Of a DNA stretch of 64,000 nucleotides, positions 10,815 to 20,194 are shown one piece after another. The translations under genes and the position numbers were made by a program. The DNA lies in the NCBI RefSeq assembly GCF_010977555.1, contig NZ_CP048815.1, forward strand, positions 3,154,501-3,218,500. Reading direction: 5' to 3'. The DNA is from Caulobacter rhizosphaerae. GTDB lineage: Bacteria > Pseudomonadota > Alphaproteobacteria > Caulobacterales > Caulobacteraceae. Positions within the stretch are counted from its first letter, which is position 1, and each line of letters begins with the position of its first letter. The notes below the pieces were generated by a model. That model was not told where the DNA came from and searched no databases. It saw only the letters and a program-made list of their open reading frames with translations.

Positions 10815-12139
10815 CAGGCGGCCTTGGCGCTGAGTTGGGCCAGGATCGCGTCGAGCGAGGCGCTGTGGCGCTCGCCGGTCTTGCGGTTCTTCAGTTCGAC
10901 CACGCCCTCGGCGATCCCCTTGGGACCGACGATCAGCTGCCAGGGCACGCCGATCAGGTCCATGGTCGCGAACTTGGCGCCGCCGCGGGCGTCGGTGTCG
11001 TCATAGAGCGGGTCGCGGCCGGCGGCCTTCAGCGCCTGGTAGGCGGTCTCGCAGGCTTCGTCGCAGCCGGCGTCGCCCTGGCGCATGTTGATGATCCCCA
11101 CGCCGAACGGGGCGACCGACTCGGGCCAGATGATGCCGCCCTCGTCGTGGCTGGCCTCGATGATCGCGCCCAGCAGGCGCGAGACGCCGACGCCGTAGCT
11201 GCCCATCTGCACCGGCACGTCCTTGCCGTCCGGCCCGGTGACCAGGGCCTTCATCGGCTCGGAATACTTGGCGCCGAACGAGAAGATATGGCCCACCTCG
11301 ATGCCGCGCGCCGACAGGCGGTCGCCCTCGGGGATGGCGTCGAAGGCCGCCTCGTCGTGCATTTCCTCGGTGGCGGCGTACAGCGCCGTGCGCTGGTTCA
11401 CCAGCGGCTGCAGGTCGCCGTACCAGTCGACGTCCGGGCCGGGCGCGGCCATCTCGACCAGGTCCTTGTGGCAGAAGACGGCGCTTTCGCCGGTGTCGGC
11501 CAGGACGATGAATTCGTGGGAAAGGTCGCCGCCGATCGGGCCGGTGTCGGCGCGCATCGGCACGGCCTTCAGGCCCATGCGCGAGAACAGGTTCAGATAG
11601 GCCACGAACATGCGGTTATAGGCCTTGCGCGCGCCCTCGGCGTCGAGGTCGAAGCTGTAGGCGTCCTTCATCAGGAACTCGCGGCCGCGCATCACGCCAA
11701 AGCGCGGGCGGCGCTCGTCGCGGAACTTCCACTGCACGTGGTAGAGGTTCTTGGGAACGTCCTTGTAGCTCTTCACATAGGCCCGGAAGATCTCGGTGAT
11801 CATTTCCTCGTTGGTGGGTCCGTACAGCAGCTCGCGCTCGTGGCGGTCGACGATGCGCAGCATCTCCGGGCCATAGGCGTCGTAGCGACCCGACTCGCGC
11901 CACAGGTCGGCCAGTTGCAGGGTGGGCATCAACAGCTCGATGGCCCCGGCCCGGTCCATCTCCTCGCGGACGATCTGCTCGACCTTGTTGAGCACCTTCA
12001 GGCCCAGCGGCAGCCAGGCGTAGATGCCCGCCGCCTCCTGGCGGATCATGCCCGCGCGCAGCATCAGCTGGTGCGAGACGATCTGGGCGTCCGAGGGAGC
12101 TTCTTTCAGAACGGGCAGGAAATAGCGCGACAGGCGCAT
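10814..12139 (-). CDS. proS: Prolyl-tRNA synthetase
   Basis: 441 residues, the short alphaproteobacterial form without the large editing insertion seen in Escherichia coli ProS. The start [15 protein letters not shown] (12139) is the conserved N-terminus; an upstream in-frame extension of 103 residues was rejected as non-coding. Class II motifs are visible, for example [20 protein letters not shown] near residue 145 and [14 protein letters not shown] in the C-terminal catalytic part, followed by the anticodon-binding domain. It heads an operon with the Lol genes. The DNA upstream is unusually structured. Confidence 0.96.
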   Translation of the reverse strand: MRLSRYFLPVLKEAPSDAQIVSHQLMLRAGMIRQEAAGIYAWLPLGLKVLNKVEQIVREEMDRAGAIELLMPTLQLADLWRESGRYDAYGPEMLRIVDRHERELLYGPTNEEMITEIFRAYVKSYKDVPKNLYHVQWKFRDERRPRFGVMRGREFLMKDAYSFDLDAEGARKAYNRMFVAYLNLFSRMGLKAVPMRADTGPIGGDLSHEFIVLADTGESAVFCHKDLVEMAAPGPDVDWYGDLQPLVNQRTALYAATEEMHDEAAFDAIPEGDRLSARGIEVGHIFSFGAKYSEPMKALVTGPDGKDVPVQMGSYGVGVSRLLGAIIEASHDEGGIIWPESVAPFGVGIINMRQGDAGCDEACETAYQALKAAGRDPLYDDTDARGGAKFATMDLIGVPWQLIVGPKGIAEGVVELKNRKTGERHSASLDAILAQLSAKAA

Positions 12140-12239
12140 GGACGAGACGTCTCCGGGGGATTCAAGGCGTTGAGATAGCCGCTTGGGCCTCAGCTTGGCA
12201 ACGCGCGCGGCGAAAAGATGGCTCCCAGGCGTCCAGAAA

Positions 12240-12272
12240 CGAAAAGAGGGCCGCGCGGTGTTCGCGCGGCCC
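12240..12272 (-). terminator. Rho-independent terminator upstream of proS
   Basis: Perfect 10-bp stem GGGCCGCGCG / CGCGCGGCCC with a 5-base loop; on the minus strand it is followed by TCTTTTC. It lies about 200 bases past the DUF1467 stop and about 100 bases before proS, so it ends either that operon or a separate small transcript, and it implies that proS has its own promoter. Confidence 0.75.
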
Positions 12273-12460
12273 TTCAAGTCATCGTCGGGGAAGACGCCAC
12301 AGAGCAAGGTCGGAAAAGCCGGCCTCGTGAGTCTGAGACTAACCCCCGAACAGTTGTTCGGGGCGCCCGATTGCGTTTGGCCTGACCACTTGGAGAACTT
12401 CGCCCACGAAATGGGCGAACGCCGGCAAATCCATCGCTCTGCGCCCAAGGCTTGGGCGCC
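12248..12460 (-). ncRNA. Candidate structured RNA ending at the pre-proS terminator
   Basis: On the minus strand three stable hairpins come in succession: a 9-bp stem at 12441-12459, an 8-bp stem with a 5-base loop at 12399-12419 and a 9-bp stem at 12344-12363. A perfect terminator follows at 12248-12272. No open frame explains them. It could be a small RNA, a processed 3' UTR of the mce/DUF1467 transcript or a leader-type attenuator before proS. No known RNA family was recognised and no promoter was identified. Confidence 0.3.
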
Positions 12461-12470
12461 ATTCCTGGGA

Positions 12471-12731
12471 TTAATAGGTGGCCGGCAGCGCCGGCAGGTC
12501 GATCAGATGGAAATGGATGGTCAGCAGCAGTCCGGCCATCACCAGGGCCGAGACCCAGGTGGTGGTGAAGAACTTGCGCTTCAGGTTCGGATTGACCGGC
12601 GCCCCCGGATCCGCGCCGGGCGGCGGCTCGATCCCCATCTCCTTGAAGGTGCGGTTGCCCAGCGGCAGCACGGCGAACAGCGTGGTCCACCAGATGGTCA
12701 GATAGACGGCGATGCAGGTGACGGGACCCAT
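12471..12731 (-). CDS. DUF1467 family membrane protein
   Basis: 86 residues with two membrane helices (about 5-25 and 58-78) around a short charged, proline-rich loop. The pattern [17 protein letters not shown] near the N-terminus and the position directly after methylmalonyl-CoA epimerase are typical of DUF1467 proteins in alphaproteobacteria. ATG overlaps the mce stop as TGATG. Its function is not established; conservation of the pairing suggests co-expression rather than a proven role in propionate metabolism. Confidence 0.85.
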   Translation of the reverse strand: MGPVTCIAVYLTIWWTTLFAVLPLGNRTFKEMGIEPPPGADPGAPVNPNLKRKFFTTTWVSALVMAGLLLTIHFHLIDLPALPATY

Positions 12732-13147
12732 CAGTGAGCGTCCTTGGGGGTTTCCATGAGCTCGACCAGCATGCCGCCCATGTCTTTCGGGTGAACGAAG
12801 ATGATCAGCGTACCATGGGCGCCGATCCGAGGCTCGCCCAGCACGGTGGCGCCCTTGGCGACCAGGCTGTCGCGAGCTTGATAGATGTTCTCGACCTCGA
12901 AGCAGATGTGGTGCTGGCCGCCCTTGGGGTTCTTGGCCAGGAAGCCATGGATCGGCGAGGCCTCGCCATAGGGTTCGATCAGCTCGATCTGGCTGTTGGG
13001 CAGGTTGACGAAACAGACCCAGACGCCCTGCTCGGGCATGGCCCACTTGTCGGTGTGCGAGGTCGCGCCCAGCAGGTCGCGGTACATCTTCAGCGACTCG
13101 TCGATGGAGGGGGTCGCGACGCCGACGTGGTTGAGCTTGCCGATCAT
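12731..13147 (-). CDS. mce: Methylmalonyl-CoA epimerase
   Basis: 138 residues, a standard vicinal-oxygen-chelate protein. Metal ligands fit the family: His7 in KLNHVGVA, a His in GGQHHICFEV and the C-terminal Glu in MLVELME. It interconverts the (2R) and (2S) forms of methylmalonyl-CoA in the propionyl-CoA to succinyl-CoA route. It is translationally coupled to the DUF1467 gene; the rhomboid gene ends 129 bases upstream on the same strand. The mutase itself is not in the window. Confidence 0.93.
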   Translation of the reverse strand: MIGKLNHVGVATPSIDESLKMYRDLLGATSHTDKWAMPEQGVWVCFVNLPNSQIELIEPYGEASPIHGFLAKNPKGGQHHICFEVENIYQARDSLVAKGATVLGEPRIGAHGTLIIFVHPKDMGGMLVELMETPKDAH

Positions 13148-13276
13148 CCGTTCCGTGTCCTGCGGGAGTGGAGGCGCGAGCGCGCCGCTCGGTGTTTTCC
13201 GAGGATATAGACGACTTCATGGATCCGCGGCGAGGCGTTTCAGCGGCGGGACGCTTCGCCCTCGCGATCAATCCGT

Positions 13277-14008
13277 TCAGGCCGGCTGGCGGAGCCACCA
13301 ATATCGTGCGGGAAACATCTCGACCAGGAACAGCCCGGCGATGAAGCCGCCGACATGGCATTCCCAGGCGATCATCAGCCCGCCCTCCCCCGACGCCATG
13401 CCAAGGCCGAAACCGATGGCGACCAGCACCAGGTTCATGACGATGAACGACCAGGTCTGTTTGCCGACCTGGCTGGAGAGGATCGGTGTCAGGCCCCCGT
13501 CCGGCGTCAACCGGGCCACCGCGCCCCACAGGCCGCAGATCGCGCCCGAGGCCCCGACAGCCGAGATCTCGCCGTTCCAGTGCAGGACAAGAAACAGCAG
13601 CCCGCCCGCCAGGCCGCAGATCAGGAAGAAGGTCCAGAACAGCAGAGCGCCCTTCAGGTCCCGCCCCAGGCGCACGGCGATCGCCGGCCCCAGGCTGACC
13701 AGGGCGCTGGTGTTCATCACGATGTGCAGCAGCCCGCCATGCAGGAAGATGTGCGTCAGCGGTGTCCACCAGAACCCTTGCCGGAAGTACGGCGGGTAGA
13801 GGCTGCCCAGGGCGAGCATGGTCTCGTCCCAGCCCTGCGTCTTGCCCAGCAGCTGGACACCGGACACGATCCACAGGACCGCCGTGAGCGCGCCCAGCGC
13901 CCAGGCCTCACCGGTCATCAGACGCAGGGTCTGGCGCCAGCGGGGCTCGGGCTCGGGCTCGGGAGCGATCGGCCGCGTCGCCTCGGCGGGCGGGCTGGTC
14001 TCGTCCAT
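13277..14008 (-). CDS. Rhomboid-family intramembrane serine protease
   Basis: 243 residues. Catalytic Ser154 lies in GASGAICG, His218 in ECHVGG, and the oxyanion helpers His90 and Asn99 in HGGLLHIVMN, so the Ser-His dyad is complete. About six to seven membrane helices are predicted from hydrophobicity. An acidic, proline-rich cytoplasmic tail of roughly 30 residues precedes the first helix. Rhomboids cleave substrates within the bilayer; the target is unknown. It starts 7 bases after the RNase J stop, so it is probably the last gene of the birA-coaX-rnj run. Confidence 0.93.
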   Translation of the reverse strand: MDETSPPAEATRPIAPEPEPEPRWRQTLRLMTGEAWALGALTAVLWIVSGVQLLGKTQGWDETMLALGSLYPPYFRQGFWWTPLTHIFLHGGLLHIVMNTSALVSLGPAIAVRLGRDLKGALLFWTFFLICGLAGGLLFLVLHWNGEISAVGASGAICGLWGAVARLTPDGGLTPILSSQVGKQTWSFIVMNLVLVAIGFGLGMASGEGGLMIAWECHVGGFIAGLFLVEMFPARYWWLRQPA

Positions 14009-14015
14009 CGTGCGG

Positions 14016-15710
14016 TCAGATCCGCAGGACCGTGGTCTCGACCACGGGCTTGCGTTCCCAGATGCGGAAGGCGGCCTTCTTCACGGCCTTGGACAGGGCG
14101 CTCTCGATCGCCTCGTCGATCTCGCACTGGTCGCCGCTCAGGCGCTTGAAGGCGGTCTCGGCCTCCTCCGCCAGGTCGTCCAGGGCGTCGTCCAGCGGAT
14201 ATTCGGCGTCGCCCGCCAGACCCAGGCCGCGGACCTGCGGGCCCGAGACGATCTTGTTGCGGCCGTCCAGCACGACGGAAACGGCCAGCATTCCGTTGAA
14301 CGCCGCGTGGCGCCGCTCGCGCAGGGCCTCGCCGTTCTCGGGCGTCACCACCCCGCCGTCGACATAGAGGCGGCCCGACGGGACCTCGTCGATGATCTGG
14401 GGATGGCCGGGGGCCAGCAGCACCATGTCGCCGTTGCGCGGGCTGACCGCGTGCGGCACCTGCAGGTCCTTGGCGAAGGCGGCGTGCTCGATCAGGTGGC
14501 GGCGCTCGCCATGGGTCGGCACGGCGATGGTCGGCCGGGCCCACTGGTACATCTGCTTGAGCTCGTCGCGGCACGGGTGGCCGCTGACATGGATGCCGGG
14601 GGTGTCGCGCTCGGTGTGCAGGCGCACGCCGCGGTCGGCCAGCTTGTTCTGCAGGTTGCGGATCGGAATCTCGTTGCCCGGAATGACCCGCGAGGAAAAG
14701 ATCACGTGGTCGCCCTGCGAGAGCTTGACGTGCGGGTGGGTGCCTTCGGCGATCCGGGCCAGGGCCGCGCGGGCCTCGCCCTGGCTGCCGGTGCACAGGA
14801 ACAGAACCTCATTCTCGGGCAGGTACTTGGCCTGGTCGTCGGTGATGAAGGGCTCCAGGCCCTCCAGCAGGCCCACGTGACGGGCGGCGGCGGCCATCCG
14901 GTGCATCGAGCGTCCGGCCAGGCAGACCTTGCGGCCGGCGGCCTGGGCGGCGCGGATCACCGTGTCCATCCGGGCCACGTTCGAGGCGAAGCAGGCCACG
15001 GCGATCTTGCCGGTCAGGCCCTTGATCAGCCGGTTCATCGCCACGCGGACGTCGGCTTCGGAACCGGCCTCGCCATCGACGAAGACGTTGGTGCTGTCGC
15101 AGACCATGGCCAGCACGCCCTCGTCGCCGAGGCGCTTGATGGCCTCGATGTCCGTGGGGCCGCCCAGCTGGGGATCGGGGTCGATCTTCCAGTCGCCGGT
15201 GTGCAGGATCGTGCCCAGCGGCGTCTTGATCGCCAGGCCGTTCGGCTCCGGGATCGAGTGGGTCAGCGTGACCATCTCAAGGTGGAACGGACCCAGATCG
15301 AAGCTGCCGCTCAGCGGGATCTCGGTGATCGGCACCTCGTCCAACAGACGCGCGTCGCGCAGCTTCTCGCGCAGCAGGAAGGCGGTGAAGGGCGTGGCGT
15401 AGACCGGCGCCTTCAGGCGCGGCCACAGCCAGTGCACGGCGCCCAGGTGGTCTTCGTGGGCGTGGGTCAGGACGATGCCGATGATGTCGTCGGCATAGGC
15501 CTCGATGAATTCGGGGTCGGGCAGGATGATCTCGACGCCGGGCGTCGTCTGGTCGCCGAAGGTCACGCCCAGGTCGACGACGATCCACTTGCGGTCGTCC
15601 GCCGGGCCGTAGCCGTACAGATTGAAGTTCATGCCGATCTCGTTCGACCCGCCCAGCGGCAGGAAGACGAGTTCGTCCTTGGGGGAAGGCTTGTCGGTAT
15701 ATTTGGTCAT
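14016..15710 (-). CDS. rnj: Ribonuclease J
   Basis: 564 residues. The metallo-beta-lactamase motif HAHEDH is at 83-88, followed by the beta-CASP region (HTGDWKIDPDP, SRVIPGNEIPI, HVSGHPCRDELKQ) and a C-terminal domain. RNase J has 5'-to-3' exonuclease and endonuclease activity and takes part in rRNA maturation and mRNA turnover in alphaproteobacteria, alongside RNase E. ATG overlaps the coaX stop as TAATG, which indicates translational coupling. Confidence 0.95.
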   Translation of the reverse strand: MTKYTDKPSPKDELVFLPLGGSNEIGMNFNLYGYGPADDRKWIVVDLGVTFGDQTTPGVEIILPDPEFIEAYADDIIGIVLTHAHEDHLGAVHWLWPRLKAPVYATPFTAFLLREKLRDARLLDEVPITEIPLSGSFDLGPFHLEMVTLTHSIPEPNGLAIKTPLGTILHTGDWKIDPDPQLGGPTDIEAIKRLGDEGVLAMVCDSTNVFVDGEAGSEADVRVAMNRLIKGLTGKIAVACFASNVARMDTVIRAAQAAGRKVCLAGRSMHRMAAAARHVGLLEGLEPFITDDQAKYLPENEVLFLCTGSQGEARAALARIAEGTHPHVKLSQGDHVIFSSRVIPGNEIPIRNLQNKLADRGVRLHTERDTPGIHVSGHPCRDELKQMYQWARPTIAVPTHGERRHLIEHAAFAKDLQVPHAVSPRNGDMVLLAPGHPQIIDEVPSGRLYVDGGVVTPENGEALRERRHAAFNGMLAVSVVLDGRNKIVSGPQVRGLGLAGDAEYPLDDALDDLAEEAETAFKRLSGDQCEIDEAIESALSKAVKKAAFRIWERKPVVETTVLRI

Positions 15711-16492
15711 TACGTCTCTAGATGGGTGTTACGGCGATGAATTTCGAGGAGACCACGGATGGTCAGATCTGAATCGAAGTGGTCGATGCTGTCGGTGGCG
15801 CCTTCGAACAGCGAGGCGACGCCGCCGGTGGCGACCACGGTCATGGGTTCGGCCCGTTCGGCCTTGATGCGGGCCACTAGGCCCTCGATCAGCGAGATAT
15901 AGCCCCAGAACACGCCCGACTGCATGGCGCTGACGGTGTCGGTCCCGACGACGCGGTTGCCGGCCGGACGCTGGATGGCGATGCGCGGCAGCTTGGCGGC
16001 GGCCTCGTGCAGGGCCTGCATGGACAGGTTGATGCCGGGCGCGATGATGCCGCCCTCGAACGCCCCGTCCGCGCCGACGATGTCGAAGGTGGTGGCCGTG
16101 CCGCTGTCGATGACGATCAACGGACCCGGATAGACCATGTGCGCGCCCACGGCGTTGACCAGGCGGTCGGCCCCGGCCTCGGACGGCTTGTCGATCCGCA
16201 CCTCGACGCCCAGCTTGGCGTTCTCGCCGATCACCAGCGGCTCGACGCCGAAATAGCGGCGCGACAGGTTGCGCAGGTTGAAGATCGACTGCGGCACGAC
16301 GCTGGAGATGATCACCGAGTCGATGGCCCGGAAGCCCAGGCCCTGCATCGACAGCAGCTGCGACAGCCAGACCACGTATTCGTCGGCCGTGCGCGTGCTC
16401 TCGGTGGCCGCGCGCCACTGGGCGATCCACGTTTCGCCATCGTGGATGGCGAACATGGTGTTGGTGTTGCCCTGTTCGATGGCCAGCAGCAT
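15710..16492 (-). CDS. coaX: Type III pantothenate kinase
   Basis: 260 residues. The ASKHA-fold motifs are [10 protein letters not shown] at the N-terminus (phosphate 1), [12 protein letters not shown] near 107-118 and [11 protein letters not shown] near 127-137; GGIIAPGI and ATGGVA follow. It catalyses the first step of coenzyme A synthesis and, unlike CoaA, is not feedback inhibited. The start at 16492 shares a base with the birA stop. An upstream extension in the same frame overlaps birA and was rejected. Confidence 0.95.
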   Translation of the reverse strand: MLLAIEQGNTNTMFAIHDGETWIAQWRAATESTRTADEYVVWLSQLLSMQGLGFRAIDSVIISSVVPQSIFNLRNLSRRYFGVEPLVIGENAKLGVEVRIDKPSEAGADRLVNAVGAHMVYPGPLIVIDSGTATTFDIVGADGAFEGGIIAPGINLSMQALHEAAAKLPRIAIQRPAGNRVVGTDTVSAMQSGVFWGYISLIEGLVARIKAERAEPMTVVATGGVASLFEGATDSIDHFDSDLTIRGLLEIHRRNTHLET

Positions 16493-17250
16493 CAGGAGGC
16501 CTCTCCGAAGAAGACGTCGCCGGCGGTCACCCGCCGCAAATGGCCGTCGGCCAGACGAAGACGCAGCGCGCCGTCGCCGTCCAGGCCTTCGGCGATCCCC
16601 TCGAGGGTCTCCGCACCGAGGCGAGCGACGCAGGTTTGACCCAGGCCGTGGGCGCGGGCCGTCCAGGCGTCGGCGATCGCGGGGAAGCCCAGCCGCAGCC
16701 AGACGTCTTCCCAGCGGGCGAAGGCGCCCGCCAGCACCTCGATCGCCTCCACGGGCGTCGGCGGCGTGACCAGATAGGTGGTCAGGGCCGTGGCCGGGCG
16801 TTCGCTGTCGATCGGCTTGCGGGCCAGGTTCACCCCGACGCCGACGGCGATCCACAGGCCGCCGGCCGGCCGGGTCCCGGACTCCACCAGCACGCCGCTG
16901 ACCTTCAGTCCGCCCAGCAGCGGATCGTTCGGCCATTTCAGACTGACGAGACCGGGCGACACATAGGCGCCCAGCAGGTCCGCCACGGCGAGGGCGGCGA
17001 CGAACGTCACCTGGGCGGCCTCGCCCGGCGGCTTTTCGGTCGTGAACAGCAGGGTGGCGGCCAGGTTGCCGGCCCCGGTCTCCCAGGCGCGACCACGCCG
17101 GCCCCGCCCGGCGGTCTGGCGCAGGCCGACGATCCAGACCGGGCCCGCCTCGCCCGCTTCCGCGCGACGACGGGCCTCGGCGTTGGTCGAGTCGATCTCG
17201 TCCAGGACGACGACGGGCGGGACTTCGAAGGTCGAGGTCGGGCCCGTCAC
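16492..17250 (-). CDS. birA: Biotin--[acetyl-CoA-carboxylase] ligase
   Basis: 252 residues from a GTG at 17250; a TTG at 17265 in the same frame is an alternative that would overlap nuoN by 14 bases, and neither has a convincing ribosome binding site. The ligase signature GRGRRGRAW is at about 48-56 and the KWPND segment with GVLVES follows. There is no N-terminal helix-turn-helix, so this is a group I ligase that attaches biotin to BCCP without acting as a repressor. It lies immediately after nuoN and before coaX. Confidence 0.93.
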   Translation of the reverse strand: MTGPTSTFEVPPVVVLDEIDSTNAEARRRAEAGEAGPVWIVGLRQTAGRGRRGRAWETGAGNLAATLLFTTEKPPGEAAQVTFVAALAVADLLGAYVSPGLVSLKWPNDPLLGGLKVSGVLVESGTRPAGGLWIAVGVGVNLARKPIDSERPATALTTYLVTPPTPVEAIEVLAGAFARWEDVWLRLGFPAIADAWTARAHGLGQTCVARLGAETLEGIAEGLDGDGALRLRLADGHLRRVTAGDVFFGEAS

Positions 17251-17251
17251 G

Positions 17252-18691
17252 TCACGCGTGGCCAAAGGCCGCCGCGGCGGCCCTGGCTGCGGGATCGAGC
17301 CAGATCAGGGCGACCAGCACGACCGGGAACGAGAAGGCCGCGGCCACGAAGCCGACCGCGCGGGCGATCGGTTGGGGCTTGTCGACCGCGCCTTCGGCGG
17401 CGTCGAACCACATCGTCTTGATCAGGCGCAGATAGTAGAACGCCGCGACCACGCTGCCGACCAGGCCCAGCACCGCCGCCCATTGCAGCAGCACGTCGCC
17501 CGAGCCCATGGCCGCGCCGAAGACATAGAACTTGGCCCAGAAGCCCGAGAACGGCGGCATGCCCAGGGCCGACAGCGAGAACGCCGTCATGGCCACGGCG
17601 ACGCCCGGACGGTGCTTCACCAGCCCCGCCATGTCCTCGATGGTCTCCATCGGCTTGCCGTCGCGCGACAAGGCTTGAAGACAAGCAAAGAAGCCGGTGA
17701 CGTCGACCATGTACAGGGTCATGAACAGCAGCATCGAATGCAGGCCGGTCTCGCCGCCGGTCGCCACGCCCAGCAGGGCGTAGCCGACATTGGCGATCGA
17801 GCTGTAGGCCCACAGGCGCTTGAGGTTGTTCTGGGCCAGGCCGGCGAAGGCGCCGACGAAGACCGAGGCCAGGGCGGTGATCACCAGGATCTGGCGCCAC
17901 TGGGCCACCGAGTCCGGGAAGGCGTCGCCCAGCACGCGGGCGAACATCATCATCGCGGCCAGCTTGGGCGCGGCGGCGAAGAAGCCGACGACCGGGGTCG
18001 GGGCGCCTTCGTAGACGTCGGGCGTCCACATGTGGAACGGCGCGGCCGAGACCTTGAACGCCAGGCCGCACAGCAGGAACACCAGGCCGAACAGCAGGCC
18101 CATGCCGTGCGTCCCGTGGGCCACGGCGGCGATGTCCTCGAAGCGGGTCGAGCCGGCGAAGCCGTAGATCAGCGAGGCGCCGTACAGCAGCAGGCCCGAC
18201 GACAGCGCGCCCAGCACGAAGTACTTCAAGCCCGCTTCCGACGACTTGGCGTCGTCGCGGCGGAAGGCGGCCAGCACGTACAGCGCCAGGGACTGCAGCT
18301 CGACGCCGACATAGAGGCTGATCAGGTCGCCGGCCGAGGCGGTGACGCCCATGCCCAGCGCCGACAGGATCACCAGCACGGCGTATTCGAACTTCTGGTC
18401 GCCGCGGACGGCCAGCCAGCGGTCGCCCAGCACGATGGCCAGGGCGCTGAAGCCGTAGATCGCGACCTTGGCGTAGGTGGCGGCGGCGTCGGCGGCGTAG
18501 ACGCCGTTGAAGGCGTGGCCGTGCGGCCCGACCACGGCGGCCGCGGCCGCGCCCAGCAGGGCCAGGACGGCCGCGCCGGTGAACAGCGGGGTGACCTTGC
18601 CGTGGAACGCGCCCCAGACCAGCAACACCAGGGCCGAGGCCCCGAGGATGACTTCGGGAAGAACGAGGGAGAAGTTGGCGGCGAACGTCAT
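17252..18691 (-). CDS. nuoN: NADH-quinone oxidoreductase subunit N
   Basis: 479 residues, about 14 membrane helices of the antiporter-like family. Fold markers include the buried Lys region in GLKYFVLGALSSGLLLYG and FKVSAAPFHMWTPDVYEGAP. ATG at 18691 follows the nuoM stop by 8 bases with GAGGG upstream; the GTG at 18703 was rejected. NuoN is one of three proton-pumping membrane subunits of complex I. birA follows directly, so the cofactor genes may be read through from the nuo operon. Confidence 0.96.
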   Translation of the reverse strand: MTFAANFSLVLPEVILGASALVLLVWGAFHGKVTPLFTGAAVLALLGAAAAAVVGPHGHAFNGVYAADAAATYAKVAIYGFSALAIVLGDRWLAVRGDQKFEYAVLVILSALGMGVTASAGDLISLYVGVELQSLALYVLAAFRRDDAKSSEAGLKYFVLGALSSGLLLYGASLIYGFAGSTRFEDIAAVAHGTHGMGLLFGLVFLLCGLAFKVSAAPFHMWTPDVYEGAPTPVVGFFAAAPKLAAMMMFARVLGDAFPDSVAQWRQILVITALASVFVGAFAGLAQNNLKRLWAYSSIANVGYALLGVATGGETGLHSMLLFMTLYMVDVTGFFACLQALSRDGKPMETIEDMAGLVKHRPGVAVAMTAFSLSALGMPPFSGFWAKFYVFGAAMGSGDVLLQWAAVLGLVGSVVAAFYYLRLIKTMWFDAAEGAVDKPQPIARAVGFVAAAFSFPVVLVALIWLDPAARAAAAAFGHA

Positions 18692-18699
18692 GGGGTCCC

Positions 18700-20184
18700 T
18701 CACCCGCCCACGGCGGCGCGCCAGGCGCCGACGAGCCCGTCGACGGACGACGCGGTCAGGTTGAAGATGAGATTGGGATAAACGCCGAGCACCAGGGTGC
18801 CGATGATCAGCGGGGCGAAGATCAGGATTTCACGGGCGTCCAGGTCGGTGATGGTCTTGAGCTCGGGATTGACGATCTCGCCGAACATCACGCGGCGGTA
18901 CAGGTTCAGCGCATAGACGGCCGACAGGATCACGCCCGTGGTGGCCACCAGCGCCGTCCAGGTCGAGGCCTTGTAGGTCCCGGTCATGGTCAGGATCTCG
19001 CCGACGAAGCCCGATGTGCCCGGCAGGCCGACATTGCCCATGGTGAACAGCATGAACACCGCGGCATACCAGGGCATGCGGTTGGTGAGGCCGCCATAGA
19101 AGGCGATCTCGCGGGTGTGCATGCGGTCATAGACCACGCCGACGCAGAGGAAGAGCGCGCCCGAGATCAGGCCGTGGCTCAGCATCTGGAAGATCGCGCC
19201 CTGCTCGCCCTGGGCGTTGCCGGAGAAGATGCCCATGGTCACGAAGCCCATGTGGGCCACCGACGAATAGGCGATCAGCTTCTTGATGTCGGTCTGACGG
19301 AAGGCGACCAGCGAGGTGTAGACGATGGCGATGGCCGACATCGCGAACACCAGGGGCTGGAACAGCTCCGAGGCGTTGGGGAACATCGGCAGGCTGAAGC
19401 GCAGGAAGCCATAGCCGCCCATCTTCAGCAGGATGCCCGCCAGGATCACCGAACCGGCCGTCGGCGCCTCGACGTGGGCGTCGGGCAGCCAGGTGTGGAC
19501 CGGCCACATCGGCATCTTGACCGCGAAGCTGGCGAAGAAGGCCAGCCACAGCCAGGTCTGCAGCCACGGGGCGAACTTGAAGACCATCAGCGCCGGGATC
19601 GACGAGGTGTGGGCGATGGCGATCATCGACAGGATGGCCGCCAGCATCAGCACCGAGCCGAGCAGGGTGTAGAGGAAGAACTTGTAGGCCGCGTAGACCC
19701 GGCGCTTGCCGCCCCAGATGCCGATGATCAGGAACATCGGGACCAGGCCGCCCTCAAAGAAGAGGTAGAATAGGATCAGGTCCAGGGCGCAGAACACGCC
19801 GACCACCAGGGTCTCGAGGACCAGGAAGCAGATCAGGTATTCGACCACGCGTTTGTCGACCGACTTCCAGCCGGCGATGATGCAGATCGGCAGCAGGAAG
19901 GTGGTCAGCAGCACGAACAGGATCGAGATCCCGTCCACGCCCATCCGGTAGTGCAGGCCCGCGAACCAGTTGAGGTCTTCAACGAACTGGAAGCCCGGGT
20001 TCTTGGCGTCGAACTGGGCGACCAGCACGACCGACAGGGCGAAGGTGACCAGGGTGGTCGCCAGGGCGATCCACTTGGCCAGGGTGTCCGTCTTGGCGTT
20101 GTCGCCGTGCAAGGCGCGCGCGCCCAGCAGCAGGACCACGCCGACGAGCGGGGCGAAGGTGGTGAGGCTAAGCAGGCCGGTCAT
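18700..20184 (-). CDS. nuoM: NADH-quinone oxidoreductase subunit M
   Basis: 494 residues, polytopic antiporter-like subunit. The conserved proton-path Glu lies in [20 protein letters not shown] (about residue 140), and the Lys/His helix region is [20 protein letters not shown]. Second-half markers are [12 protein letters not shown] and [10 protein letters not shown]. It pumps protons in the membrane arm of complex I. It lies 10 bases after nuoL and just before nuoN. Confidence 0.97.
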   Translation of the reverse strand: MTGLLSLTTFAPLVGVVLLLGARALHGDNAKTDTLAKWIALATTLVTFALSVVLVAQFDAKNPGFQFVEDLNWFAGLHYRMGVDGISILFVLLTTFLLPICIIAGWKSVDKRVVEYLICFLVLETLVVGVFCALDLILFYLFFEGGLVPMFLIIGIWGGKRRVYAAYKFFLYTLLGSVLMLAAILSMIAIAHTSSIPALMVFKFAPWLQTWLWLAFFASFAVKMPMWPVHTWLPDAHVEAPTAGSVILAGILLKMGGYGFLRFSLPMFPNASELFQPLVFAMSAIAIVYTSLVAFRQTDIKKLIAYSSVAHMGFVTMGIFSGNAQGEQGAIFQMLSHGLISGALFLCVGVVYDRMHTREIAFYGGLTNRMPWYAAVFMLFTMGNVGLPGTSGFVGEILTMTGTYKASTWTALVATTGVILSAVYALNLYRRVMFGEIVNPELKTITDLDAREILIFAPLIIGTLVLGVYPNLIFNLTASSVDGLVGAWRAAVGG

Positions 20185-20194
20185 CGATCCGTCC

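Larger units (their letters stand above)
12140..12470. other. Gene-free, hairpin-rich stretch between the DUF1467 gene and proS
   Basis: No supported gene in 331 bases; the frames that cross it lack a start context and continue over the DUF1467 gene in another frame. Four strong inverted repeats follow one another (12441-12459, 12399-12419, 12344-12363, 12248-12272). See the separate terminator and ncRNA entries. Confidence 0.6.

Noticed and set aside
12274..12690. Minus-strand frame across the pre-proS region
   Set aside because: It overlaps the DUF1467 gene in another frame; the hairpins and terminator in this region argue for non-coding DNA.
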